Part shown: positions 33,645 to 44,229 of the stretch, one piece after another
How the letters are laid out: each line of letters opens with the position of its first letter
How positions within the stretch are numbered: position 1 is the first letter of the stretch
Origin: Saccoglossus kowalevskii
Taxonomy: Eukaryota > Hemichordata > Enteropneusta > Harrimaniidae
Length of the DNA: 44,229 nt
Assembly: GCF_000003605.2 (NCBI RefSeq)
Contig: NW_003135840.1
Location: forward strand, 150,203-194,431
Reading direction: 5' to 3'
Translations under genes and position numbers: made by a program
The notes under the pieces: model-generated
Database searches by the model: none
Seen by the model: only the letters and a program-made list of their open reading frames with translations
What the model was told of the DNA's origin: nothing

Positions 33645-33755
33645 AGCGCGGTGGTCGTCGCGCAGCGCGTATTCGAAATTTATGTAAATGAACAATGTAT
33701 TTTACAGGCGTTGTATACGTCGCTATGAGTCCCATATCGAACAGGACGCGGCCCT
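33645..33755. mobile_element. Family 3 MITE with shortened right end
   Basis: Flanked by TTAA (33641-33644 and 33756-33759). It matches the copy at 29072 but lacks about 14 bp of the right inverted repeat, giving 111 bp. Confidence 0.8.
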
Positions 33756-33830
33756 TTAAATGTTAATTAACGACTTGGAGATGAGGTCAATGATATGGCA
33801 AATATATAGTTAGTTATGATTACTTATTAA

Positions 33831-33987
33831 AGGGGAATGGTCGCCACCTGCGCGCGCGTGGGAGTTGAGTCCCAGGCGATGATAACAACACGCGCTAAGA
33901 ACGCAAAGGCTCATGGGTAGGCGCTTGTTTGTAAACAATGACACGCTATGGCCATCTGGCGCATACGTAGGTGGCGACTCCCCCGCT
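33831..33987. mobile_element. Family 1 MITE, 157 bp, opposite orientation
   Basis: Reverse orientation relative to 1257-1413. TTAA lies at 33827-33830 on the left; the right flank is ATAA (33988-33991), one base changed. Confidence 0.85.
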
Positions 33988-34736
33988 ATAACATTTTGTT
34001 GAGGACTACATTTGTGTAACAGATATGATCAATGTAAAACAAATTGAATATGCTTTTCAAGAGATCGTACGTGACATACATAAACAGTTGTGTCGAAGCA
34101 TATGTACAAGGCAAATTTGACACATCCAAAAAACATGTCAACAAGCTGCTCTCTGATTGGTCTAACTGTGGAGCGTTGAGGTTGGGTAGCCAATCAGGCA
34201 CGCTCTTGAATGTAACTTCACATTGACATTCAGATGTAGTCACGTGTCATAACCTTCATATTACAGAGAAAATTAACGAGAGTTGTAATTTATTCAATTA
34301 TGATATACAGTCGGTTGAGTAATATCTTAATTAATCGTCTCTGTTGATGATAAAAGTCGACAGTGACTTTGAATGTATATTTTAAAATCACTCTCTGTTC
34401 TATAGTTACACGTTTTGTTGCTTAGCGTTAAGAAATTCATACACAGTGACGATGATTGAAAAGACCATTTGGAAAATGTATTTGTCACGTGGTATTTTTG
34501 TCGAGCATTCTTGTCATAATTTATCTGCCACTTCATCGTCTTTGTTAAAACATAAATCACAAAGTATTCATTTGACATGACACCAAGTATTTGCAGAGAA
34601 ACGTTCAAATTTTAGTAAGGTAAACTTTTGGAAATGCGTAGCTGTGTTGTATGACGTCATAGGACAAAACAGCGCCCACATCCCTGCAAGTGGTCTATTT
34701 TTAGCGGATATACGTTGCTTTATTTTTTAGAGTTAT

Positions 34737-34766
34737 AGTCGTCGCGCAGCGCGCTTGAATTCCGCA
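34737..34766. mobile_element. Family 3 MITE end fragment
   Basis: AGTCGTCGCGCAGCGCGC matches the left end of family 3 but the rest is not found, so this is a degraded relic. Confidence 0.45.
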
Positions 34767-37700
34767 TGTATTTTTGTATCTCATTATCATGAAATACGAC
34801 AAGCTTAGTAAATCAATAGCATATATTAAGGCATATTTTATTATACAGTGCATTTCAAGGTTTCGTCGTAGCTGTAAATAAATAGCCAGTACTAGCACGT
34901 GTATCATGCCTGTTTGCTCTATCTGTGCCTATAAGCAAGTCCTGTGCTTTACCCTGATTGTAACATTCGACCTCACTAGTGTTGTTGTTTTATTCATTAT
35001 CTTAGACCGAAATGAAATGAGTTGTTTACTTTACATCTGCTTGCCAGCTGTTATTGTATTATTAATCTCAATATTGTATATACCTGGGGTCAATACAATA
35101 TGGGTAGTGTTGCCCTGGGTGACAGGCAGTTATTTATGCGAAAGGCCATCTATACAACGGAGGACGTAACAGCGTTGGGTGCGAGTAATATTGTCTTTAT
35201 GGGCTCTTAATTAATTTCATTTAAATCTGATTTAAATGATATCTATTGCTGGCTTCTGAGCTGTATTTACGTTTTCTGTCAATTTATTTTAAATATGAAC
35301 GCTACATATTGAACTGAGCAACTTCTGTCACAGTGGAAGTCTCTCGTTTGAATCTCGAAATTCGTCAACCTTCAGAATAGGTGTTTTAAGTGTCAGGTTT
35401 TGCGCGTGCGTGACAAATGTTACAACAGTCAGTCATGTACAAAAATGACTACTTCTAAATTCTCTATACAAATTCCATAACCTAAGCCATCGTAAATGAC
35501 AAACTAGAAGATTTGAATAATGATATGAAACAGTGTAATGCTGATACAGTGAAATGCTATGCGATGAGACTGCATGATTGCTAAATAATAGAACACTTAA
35601 ACTGTTTCACACCAGAACGAGCTAACATTGGAATCGTATTAACAAGCTTGGTTAATTTATTTATTTCAATTGATTGCGTTCTGTCCTAATCTTTCATGCA
35701 CGTTTTTACCTATCTTATATTATGCTCCTCCATGGCTCTGTAGTAGTATACAAATTCTCTCAATCCTGCATGATGACTGTTGTTGGGGGTATGAATTGAA
35801 GTAGGCGAAAAAATAAATGAAATTCAGAAAGTTTGAAGTCGGTCTTAAAATGACATGTCCTTTCTACATGGTTTTGAAATCAGGCACGCGACTCGAAGCG
35901 CTCATGACTTCGACACCATGGACACTGAGTGTGTTATTTCATTACCTCCATGTGCCATCGTTAGCGCTTGTGCGTGACAAGCGTTCGTACAGTCACCTCA
36001 TCTCATCGTTACGTTAATATGTCCTCCGTTGTAGCAGACCGGTAATAATAAACTCAGGAAAAAAAACAGTGTAATGTTTACAATATATAAATAGTATACG
36101 AATGTGTGCATTTAACATTTTCTGAATTATATATTGTTTTATTCATTGATGTTAACTTCAAGTTTTATTATTATGAAATAAACAGTATATATATAGATCT
36201 GTTTTTTGATACGTTTGTTTCAGCATATTTTATAACCAGTATATAAAGAGATATACCAAACAGAGCATCATTCACTGTTATCCTGTATAATACAGTTATA
36301 TTATTAGATTTACAAAACATTCGCAAACACACATATAAACACACAAGCACATTGTTAGTGTAGTATGTGTATTGATGATGCACAGTCATCTATAGTCCAA
36401 TGTGTGACGAACCATGATTGCGGTAAACTGATTTTCGGTTTCGTGATATTTAAAACGAAAAAAGCAATTCATGCCTTGGATTAATGTTTGTAGGTACTTG
36501 CATCCATGAAAATCGTTTATGTTTTGTTTTTAATATGTAGACGGTCTTTACTTCACATATAATTATTGAGGTCTGCCACAGGTGCAATACGCAATACATT
36601 GGCATATTCGGCTTCGAATCGGCGGCATAATTTTTTACGATTTGGATAACCTCAAAAAGTATAACACGGTTTTAAAAGACGATGCCAAAATTTCCATTTA
36701 ATTTACTATAAACAGTCAGTCTGTTTATGTGAGAATTATAACCATTGTATTATAGTGTCTGTGAAATATACAGTGAGTAAATGGTTATGCAAATTAATCA
36801 TTCTCTTAACCTTGTTGCGTTTCATATAAACGTTTCTCACTATATTGGTCAGCAAAAGAGCGTCTGCAAATGTGTTTTGTTTCTTCTGTAATAATCTGTT
36901 GCACAATATTTTAGCCACATAATTGACTTACCTTAATTAAGTAAGTACAACCTCTGTTAAAACGCAACACTATATCAAACACCTGGACTCTCTTTTCTAG
37001 ATAAACACACCACATGCATAGTGTGAACATTTCCAATTAGATGAACACTGAGAGCTCCACGGAGCTATTTCAATTAAACTCTTCTTTAATTAAAAAAATC
37101 AAACTCAGATAATGCGTATTTGAAAGCATAAACAATCATTTACATCTTCATCTAGTGTTTTGATTTATTCCATTTTGTTTATTTGTTACTTGTATTAGAA
37201 CTACAATATTTCCGCAGTGTAAAAAATATAAAAAAAGCAAAAAAAAAAAAAAAAAAATTTCAGGGATTCAAGTTCAAATAAACGTGCATATGTATCTTGG
37301 TATAAGGTTCTTCAAGATTGTTTCATTGTGTAAGGTTCTAACAAACACAGTATCGATACGCATCTTTTGAAAGCATCTTTCAATTCCCTTGGGGATAAAG
37401 TATCGAATCTAACACCCCATGACAAATCAGTAACCATGCTGTTCAATTGCAAAATATTCAATGGTGATTCATTAATCTCCGTCGTCATAGTAACCTCACT
37501 AGAAACAAATGATGATCTATCAATCAATATATATGCACCAGGGGTGATTCTTAGTTCAAATTGCCCACTTTTAGGTTTTGAATTATTCAGTGTTTGCACA
37601 ACTCGTAGTAAAGACTTAATTTAAAACCTCTTTGCCACTCTCTAATGAAAAGTGCAACTTTTGGGAAATATTCCCGGAAATGTAACTATTTCCCAATGAT

Positions 37701-39828
37701 ATATGCATTTCAATCCCCCCCCCCTTTTTTTTACAAACATTGAAACCTTTCAGAAATATTTCTGAGTTTTTCTCCATTGCTTCTATAGCTGCGTTTTTTT
37801 GTAAATGAACGATGCGTGACATGTATAAGATTTAGTTTGACATCAGTTTCACAAAACATGTTTTCTGGTACACCTTGTAAAAAAACCGAATGATTCAGTA
37901 ATATCACCTAAACCTTGAGATCATCGTTGTATAGTATCTGTAGTTGGATTCTATTACAACTTAGTCACCATCTCATATTCTATATGATTCACGGGATCTT
38001 GGCTTCTAGAACTAATACACATAGATAGTGAATTGAATCGAAACATGAACACATTCGTATTTATGTTTTAAGAATACAGACTCTTTCCGCCGACACACAT
38101 ACACTCAGTAAAGAAACATTCTGACAAATCTGCCCGTTTCATGTAAGTCATAAACAGATCACGAATGTAAATTCCTATCAATGTTGATAATTTACGAGAT
38201 AGAACGTGAATCAGGGCAGCATCATGCACGTCAGTGTGCATGGGATATATTAATTATTAATGTCCGGTTATGCGTCCCTGCAAATTAACTGGTTGATGGC
38301 TTATAGCGAGAACTGTTTCAAAAAAGACATGATATGTTTACTAGAAATACACGTCCTTATAGAAGTTTGGGTGATTAGATACCTCTTTATAGCAATTAAT
38401 AAATCTGTCAATTATTCTTGACTGTCGAGTTCATTAGATTAAGGGAAGTTAATCTCCTTCACAAATCCCCGCACTGATTTAGGAATAAGAATCGGAAAGA
38501 CTTACTCTTATATTGAAAGTGGCAAAACTGTCTTTTCTTTCAATAAAAATGAATGGTCATAGTAAATTGACGCTGATTGACGTCATATTGGAATTAATTC
38601 GTTCCTCTGACGACGATTATCATTTGTAGGAATTCAGGTCATCCACAATACTGAGAGCAATAAACAAAATGATGAATATTTCACAAATGATATATAGAAA
38701 CGTACTATAGCACATACAACCATAAAATGATGACGTATAATTGAACATTACACACAGACGGTGCATAGTGGCATCTTGCAAATCTTCGCGTATATTTCTA
38801 CAATTTCTATCGTGCGTATTGTAGCTTAGCAACTAAAGCATGTGCAACTCAACTATTAAAAAGCAATTATTTGTCCTAACAGAAAAACGATAGACAATTG
38901 GACACTTGGGGGGGGGGGGGGTTGTATCTACTTATCTATGTCATTGGTTTCCCTGGGCTGGTTGAAATTACACCAGTGGCGATACAAACTTTCATGCATT
39001 TCTCTGCAAGTACATCTCCTGGCCTATCTGCTGATATTGTTTTCTAATCTTCCCGGCGATTTGTTGCCCACCACCCGACGTAAAAGACAGTCGATATTAA
39101 AAGATTAATCAAAAAATGTCAAATCAAAATCAATGCATAGCAAAAAATATATATATAATGTTTCTTTAAGTCCCGTTAATTTAATCTGTTTGAGTGGATT
39201 GGTGGGAATATTCATCCTCTAAAACTCCTCCTGAAATCATCGTCTGCAATAGTCGAAGAAAATGTCACCATAGCAACAATACACGTTATAATCCTCTAAT
39301 AAAATGTGAACAGAACAAATAAACGCCAATCGGTCTCTCTCATACTGTAATCTCAACTGGAATCAGCTTATCATAATTCCATAAAATACTATAACCATCA
39401 TTTTTTTACATGTTTAATGACGATAATCATTTATATATTTCATTCCTTTACTGCGTCATTCATTTATCAGTGTAAACCACGCTGTTTACCAAATTTGGTA
39501 AGATGTATCATAATTCATAAGAGATGTGTATTGTATTATTCTTTTTCAGTGGCATTGGTAGTGTTAATTTAATTAAGTCAGAACTATTGATGATCAGGAA
39601 TGCAAAGAAACATCGCAATTACTAATAAAAGCTTATTTTGGAAATGTGATAGAATTAGTTGTTGCGTACATAATCGACGGTAATTTCCTATACTAAAAGA
39701 GAAACAGACAATACATACTGAATGTCGAATTAGTAGATAAATGAAACGTGTAATATGAAAATCGAATGCAAATACAAAATATAAAGATGTAACTCGACCA
39801 GCGGCACTGCAAACCCCTACAAAAATAT

Positions 39829-39963
39829 CCCATAAGATCCCCATAAAAAATGTATTTATGGAATTCTTAACATTGTCCATTAGGTATTTTACCCAAATCC
39901 CATCGTTATTTGAATGGAATTCCTAAAAGAATCCTATACAAATCCTACTTGGGATCTTATAGG
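39829..39963. repeat. Inverted repeat CCCATAAGATCCC / GGGATCTTATAGG
   Basis: 13-bp arms with one mismatch at 39829-39841 and 39951-39963. The interior contains several short variants of AATCCTA and AATCCCA. Probably a small mobile-element relic. Confidence 0.4.
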
Positions 39964-40444
39964 AACACACATTATATAGAACAAAGTTCCAAGATCTTAT
40001 TCCCATAAATGACACGTGTAAGAAAAATACACAGACAATATGACATATAAACATTTGTCTTTTTACACAGCAAAATTCTGGCATGTGAAAGCACTCACTG
40101 AAAGCAACGTAACGTTATAACCACGAGCCTTGGCAGATTTAGATGAAATTATCTTTAATACCCGCGTTTATTATATACGATTTAATCTGATACACTTTTA
40201 TATTAATCCAACTCGGAGCCAGATCAATCAAGTTCATGAGTGTATTATATGACTTCTCTAACTTATTAATGGTATTTATGTGGTTCTTCACATGTCACAA
40301 ATGATTTCCATCCAAACACATTTGAACTTCTCCAATCTTGCAATGCTTGATTTTTTTTATGTATCGGTGTACGACAAGTTTGCTTATTTGTCTTTCACGG
40401 CTCAGTAGTTATTACATTTGGATGTAAACTATGCATTTCCACCA

Positions 40445-40823
40445 ATTTAATTAAATTTAATTTAATTTAATTTAATTTAATTTAATTCTAAATTTGAGCT
40501 GAATCATTTTATTTTAAATTTACTACTGTGCATATCATACATCTATTTAATTTTTAGATTTAAGGTGCATTAATATAATTTAATTTAATTTTATACTTAA
40601 TTTAAGCTGCTTCAATTAAATTAAATTTAATTTAATTTCATAGTGAATTTAAACTGTTTTATATAATTTAATTTAATACTGAATTTAAGCTGCTTTAATT
40701 TAATTCAATACTAGATTTAATACTGAATTCAAGGTATATTTATTTAATTTAATCTGTTAATATAATATATTTTTTAATTTAATTTAATTTAATTTAATTT
40801 AATTTAATTTAATTTAATTTAAT
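40445..40823. repeat. TTTAA pentanucleotide satellite tract
   Basis: Pure TTTAA arrays at both ends (about 40450-40487 and 40774-40822) with degenerate copies between them, including a recurring motif TGAATTTAAGCTG..TTTAATT. It looks like an old array with younger homogenised edges. Confidence 0.9.
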
Positions 40824-40875
40824 AAAGTTTGTGGGAAATAAACTTATTGAAACCCTATGTCAGGCACATAATTAT

Positions 40876-41180
40876 TTCTCGGGCGGACATCCGGGCATTG
40901 TCACGGTGAAAACAAACGCCGAAAACTCTCAGAAAACGGTACTTTGGGATTGTTGTTGAGACTCCCCTGAGCAGTGTAACAAGATTACCCCTGCGTTTGT
41001 AACATATATGAATTCGGTTATTCAGAATAACTTCGAAGTAGAGTTTTCTGGAATTTAGCTATTTTCACCGGCTCTTCGCTCGGCGTTCCACAGCAGCGCT
41101 CAGAGCCCTTAGAAATACATGGTACAGTGGTGCGCGTCTTAGCAACGTTGAACGTCTGGTGACGTAGCTCCGCCCGAGAA
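40876..41180. mobile_element. 305-bp element with 12-bp terminal inverted repeats
   Basis: TTCTCGGGCGGA at 40876-40887 faces TCCGCCCGAGAA at 41169-41180. The interior is richer in GC than its surroundings and noncoding. I do not see a clear target duplication. It directly follows the TTTAA tract. Confidence 0.6.
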
Positions 41181-42564
41181 CAATTCAAACACTAATGGTA
41201 AGCTTAATTTGAAAGCGCCTTGGAGTAGTAGACAGATTATTAAGTCTTATTGGTTGTAATAAGTATACACGCGTTTTATCTTTACGAATAATGAAAATAA
41301 CAAGAGATTCTACATACACCTTCGAGAAACTGCTAAAAATAGAGATAGTTCGTGGTGTCACTTTGTGCATTTTATATCCTTGCATATGGACTGTAAAATG
41401 TAGATTACTTCTAAGTATAATCTATAAATACGTTGAATAAAGTCATTGAACGCAATAAACGACGTGTATATCTGAAGGCGAAAAACTAGTGCTAAACGGA
41501 CATCCACATGGGCTACCAATTTGCAATAACTTGTGAGTGTTTTCCAGGGATATGTTGTTTTCTGTCAACAATATGATCATTTTGGGTGCAACATTTTACA
41601 CACTTTTATGTCTTCATTATTGTTTTTAGAAATTGGACATCATTTTCTTTGGGCTACAAGGCTTGATGACCATATTTTTGAAATAAATACTAAGGTCAAT
41701 TTTGAGAAAGGTGGCAAAAGATGACCCTGGAGTTCAAAGGGTTATAACGATTCGTCCAATCACGGGGAAGGGAAAGATGAATATATTTACTACTACCAAA
41801 GTACGTGTAAACTTTAATGTATAGAAAAATCGATCGATTCAAATTGCTCACAATGTATGTTGTTAGAATTTGTAAAAACCGTTATTCATATATCTGTCAG
41901 TTTTTATCGCTTTCTAATCAGTTTGTCTCCAGAGTAATTTGTTGTGGGAAGCCCGGATCCACTCAAATATTCGTTCCGTGCATATATTTCTTATCTATAT
42001 CCTTTTTATCTGAAACACTTTGCTACTATCAGTCTGACGTCTAGTCCCCGTTGACGTGTACTACTTCCAATTGCATGTTAGTTTTAATACTTACCCTTTC
42101 CGATTCTCCGGACTTTTGTGTGCAATATCCAATTGAGTCGTTATCTGGGTTTTTTCTGCAGTTCTCTGCTAACGACAACAGTATATTTCACAGTATTTTC
42201 TTTTTAATTTCATGTCCTTTAAATTGTTGTGTTTCTGAAAACAATGTATAACGCGCAGCTTGGTTGAAGTGTTCAGGCTCCGGCTGGCGCTGTTTGTAAA
42301 ATTGCATTTAACGAAAACAGTCCCAATAGTATGATCATGCGATACATATCTCTACTATACAAATGTACTTGTATGATTTTACAGTATTTTTGTATTCAAT
42401 TTTTCTTTTAAAATATGTTAAAACATCTAGTCCATCTAGTAACTGTTAGTCCATGTTCTTTACACTTTATTTGTAGCCGTCTTCTCGAGACGGTTATTGT
42501 GACATAACGAGGTGCGTGAATTCGTAAAATGGTGAGATGCTTTGCCGTGTTGTATGTATATTAA

Positions 42565-42721
42565 AGCGGGGGAGTCGTCACCTGCGCATGCGCCAGATGG
42601 CCATAGCGTATCATTGTTTACAAACAAGAATCTACCCATGAGCCTTTGAATTTTTAGCGTATGTTGTTATCGTCGCTTGGGACTCAATTCTCGCGCGTGT
42701 GCAGGTGACGACCCTCCCGCT
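42565..42721. mobile_element. Family 1 MITE, 157 bp
   Basis: Same orientation and length as 1257-1413, with TTAA at 42561-42564 and TTAG at 42722-42725. Inner sequence is highly similar to the first copy. Confidence 0.87.
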
Positions 42722-43031
42722 TTAGGTTCATATTGTGCCCGTGATTTAAAATACTATATCACTCAGATGTTTGACACTAATGATCACTTCTGCCTAAAGG
42801 CAATTTTATAATTGGGTAGATCGCTTTGACCATTATGTACCTGACTTTAATATGTTTTTTTTAGAAATATATTCTTAAAGTTGTGTGTGACGTTAGAGTT
42901 CGACTTGGACATGTGATTGTTAGTAGCACGCTTTTAGAGCCGACTTCTTTAAAGTCTGTTACTAGATGCGTGTCTGCTTATAGTGGCGAGGCGCGTTGAC
43001 TTGTTGATTATCCCTTCTTCCATAATATTAA

Positions 43032-43162
43032 AGCGCGGTGGTCGTCGCGCAGCGAGTATTCGAAATTGAATTTCATGTAAATAAACAATGCATTTTGCAC
43101 GCGTTGTATACGTCGCTATGAGTCCCATATCGAACAGGACGCGACACGACGATTACCGCGCT
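43032..43162. mobile_element. Family 3 MITE, 131 bp
   Basis: TTAA at 43028-43031 on the left; the right flank has decayed. Inverted ends AGCGCGGTGGTCGTCGCG and CGACGATTACCGCGCT. Confidence 0.78.
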
Positions 43163-44229
43163 TTCAGTGTTGCCAAATAGTAGACGTATCAACATAAGCT
43201 GCTCCCTGATTGGTCTTACTTTTTTACAGGGACAATCAAATCCCCTATAATGATCGAATTAATTTGAAATTCCCATGTACTGTGTTACACTGCGATTCAA
43301 TCGTATAAAATGACAGATACCTATGGCGAATTATAATCAGGCTGTCGTTTATGGACATGTATGTTATCACCAGCAACGACAACGATTCAACCAATGATGT
43401 GGTTGCGAGTATGATTTGCATGACAACCGAGTTTAACGGTTTTGTGATAGGTATTTTTGATGGTTAAAAACCTTTCACTTAGGTAACCGGGATTCGGTCG
43501 TTTCCACGCTAGGCTGACAAAAGACACACACAAGCTTCGTTCATGTTCCCAAAACGATTCTCCACCAAGTCCCTCGTTTTCACTCGAGACAGCATTAAAT
43601 CACTCTTTATTTCTTGTCACTCCTTAACCAATTACAATCAGTATAAGAGACTCCAAGGCCTTGCCTTCCAACAAACAACCAATCACATGAAAGTTTTACA
43701 CATCATAATCAATTAATTACTCGTCAAGCTGTCTAGAGAAAACATTTCTATACATTGTCAACACTAACTAATATTGATGGGGTAATAATCTCGCACTAAC
43801 ATTCCACCAAGATACTACCTTTTCTAAACTCGCAAACAACATTGGTTTAGAATTACAGCTACTGTCTTGTATCTTAAAAACTGCGGAGTCATAAGATGTT
43901 TTTGGTTGATTTCGACCAGCTCGCCATCTGGTCTTGTCATTAACCTTTATCAGTATATGTCATGACAACCACTGTCAAACTGACTGAAATATAAATCATG
44001 ATACAACCCCCTGTTTTACATTCTGCTTGTTCTCCGAACATACCGTTCCAATACCAAGGATGTCATCACATTTATATTTCACACGTCAAATACATCAACA
44101 ATTGTTAAGCAAGTAAAATACACTCTAATATAACAAAATACATAGTTTCAAATGAGTAAATACAATGATTACATATGGTAATTATAATTTCAAATAAAAA
44201 GCTATAAATTTAAACACTACTGTTATGAT

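Larger units (their letters stand above)
33302..44229. other. Gene-free right-hand stretch
   Basis: I see no gene that I can support in these 10.9 kb. The left end should hold the 3' UTR of gene B. The stretch carries small transposons and repeats listed separately. Homopolymer runs occur at about 37236-37258 (A), 37717-37726 (C) and 38909-38920 (G). The open frames are short and most look like chance. Confidence 0.5.

Noticed and set aside
29013-33735. Two minus-strand frames (29013-29216, 33409-33735) sharing LATYTT.VKYIV.LH and [10 protein letters not shown]
   Set aside because: The shared part is two copies of the family 3 MITE, not a protein family.
34906-35169. 87-codon plus-strand frame with ATG and two or three hydrophobic segments
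   Set aside because: Hydrophobicity is expected from T-rich DNA; no recognised family, no splice context, and another frame overlaps it with equal length.

Overview
This window reads as nuclear DNA of an invertebrate animal. It is AT-rich and gene-sparse, has spliced genes with GT-AG introns, and carries many short terminal-inverted-repeat elements, microsatellites and two assembly gaps. The gene content is metazoan: a serine-pyruvate aminotransferase (AGXT) first exon, a core-2/I-branching N-acetylglucosaminyltransferase, and two membrane guanylate cyclases with NIT-type sensor regions. A marine invertebrate such as a hemichordate or lophotrochozoan fits, but the sequence does not let me name the species.

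Layout. At 450-788 (minus) lies the 5' coding exon of an AGXT-like gene that runs off the left edge. From 789 to 5756 I see no gene, but there are TTAA-flanked elements and two tiny perfect palindromes, each flanked by its own 7-bp direct repeat. At 5757-7568 (plus) is an intact single-exon GT14 glycosyltransferase, followed after 34 bp by a transposon relic. Cyclase gene A (minus, 9412-16123) and cyclase gene B (plus, 25520-33301) lie head to head. Each has five coding exons; the three middle ones are 138, 99 and 92 bp in both genes and all intron phases match. Most of these exons are too short or too fused to intron sequence to be obvious; I assembled them by homology within the pair plus splice signals. 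The 9.4-kb space between the genes holds a frameshifted THAP zinc-finger exon, a weak lipase-like remnant, microsatellites, an inverted-repeat element and an N gap. From 33302 to the right edge I find no convincing gene, only more copies of the same small elements, a TTTAA-repeat tract and one further TIR element.

Main point of interest. The two cyclases carry complementary losses in their catalytic domains. B keeps both metal-binding aspartates but has Ser and Lys where the catalytic Asn and Arg should be. A keeps Asn and Arg but has Glu in place of the second metal-binding Asp. Class III cyclase sites are built from two subunits, so this is the pattern expected of an obligate A:B heterodimer with one working site, analogous to soluble guanylate cyclase alpha/beta but here in a pair of membrane NIT cyclases encoded by divergently oriented neighbours. 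The substitutions are read directly from the sequence; the heterodimer is inference.

Mobile DNA. Three families of TTAA-flanked elements recur (157-bp, 299-bp and about 111-131-bp forms). A separate 628-bp element with 7-bp target duplications has inserted into one copy of the 299-bp family inside gene A. One of the micro-palindromes at 4071-4090 is made solely of the two ends of that 628-bp element.
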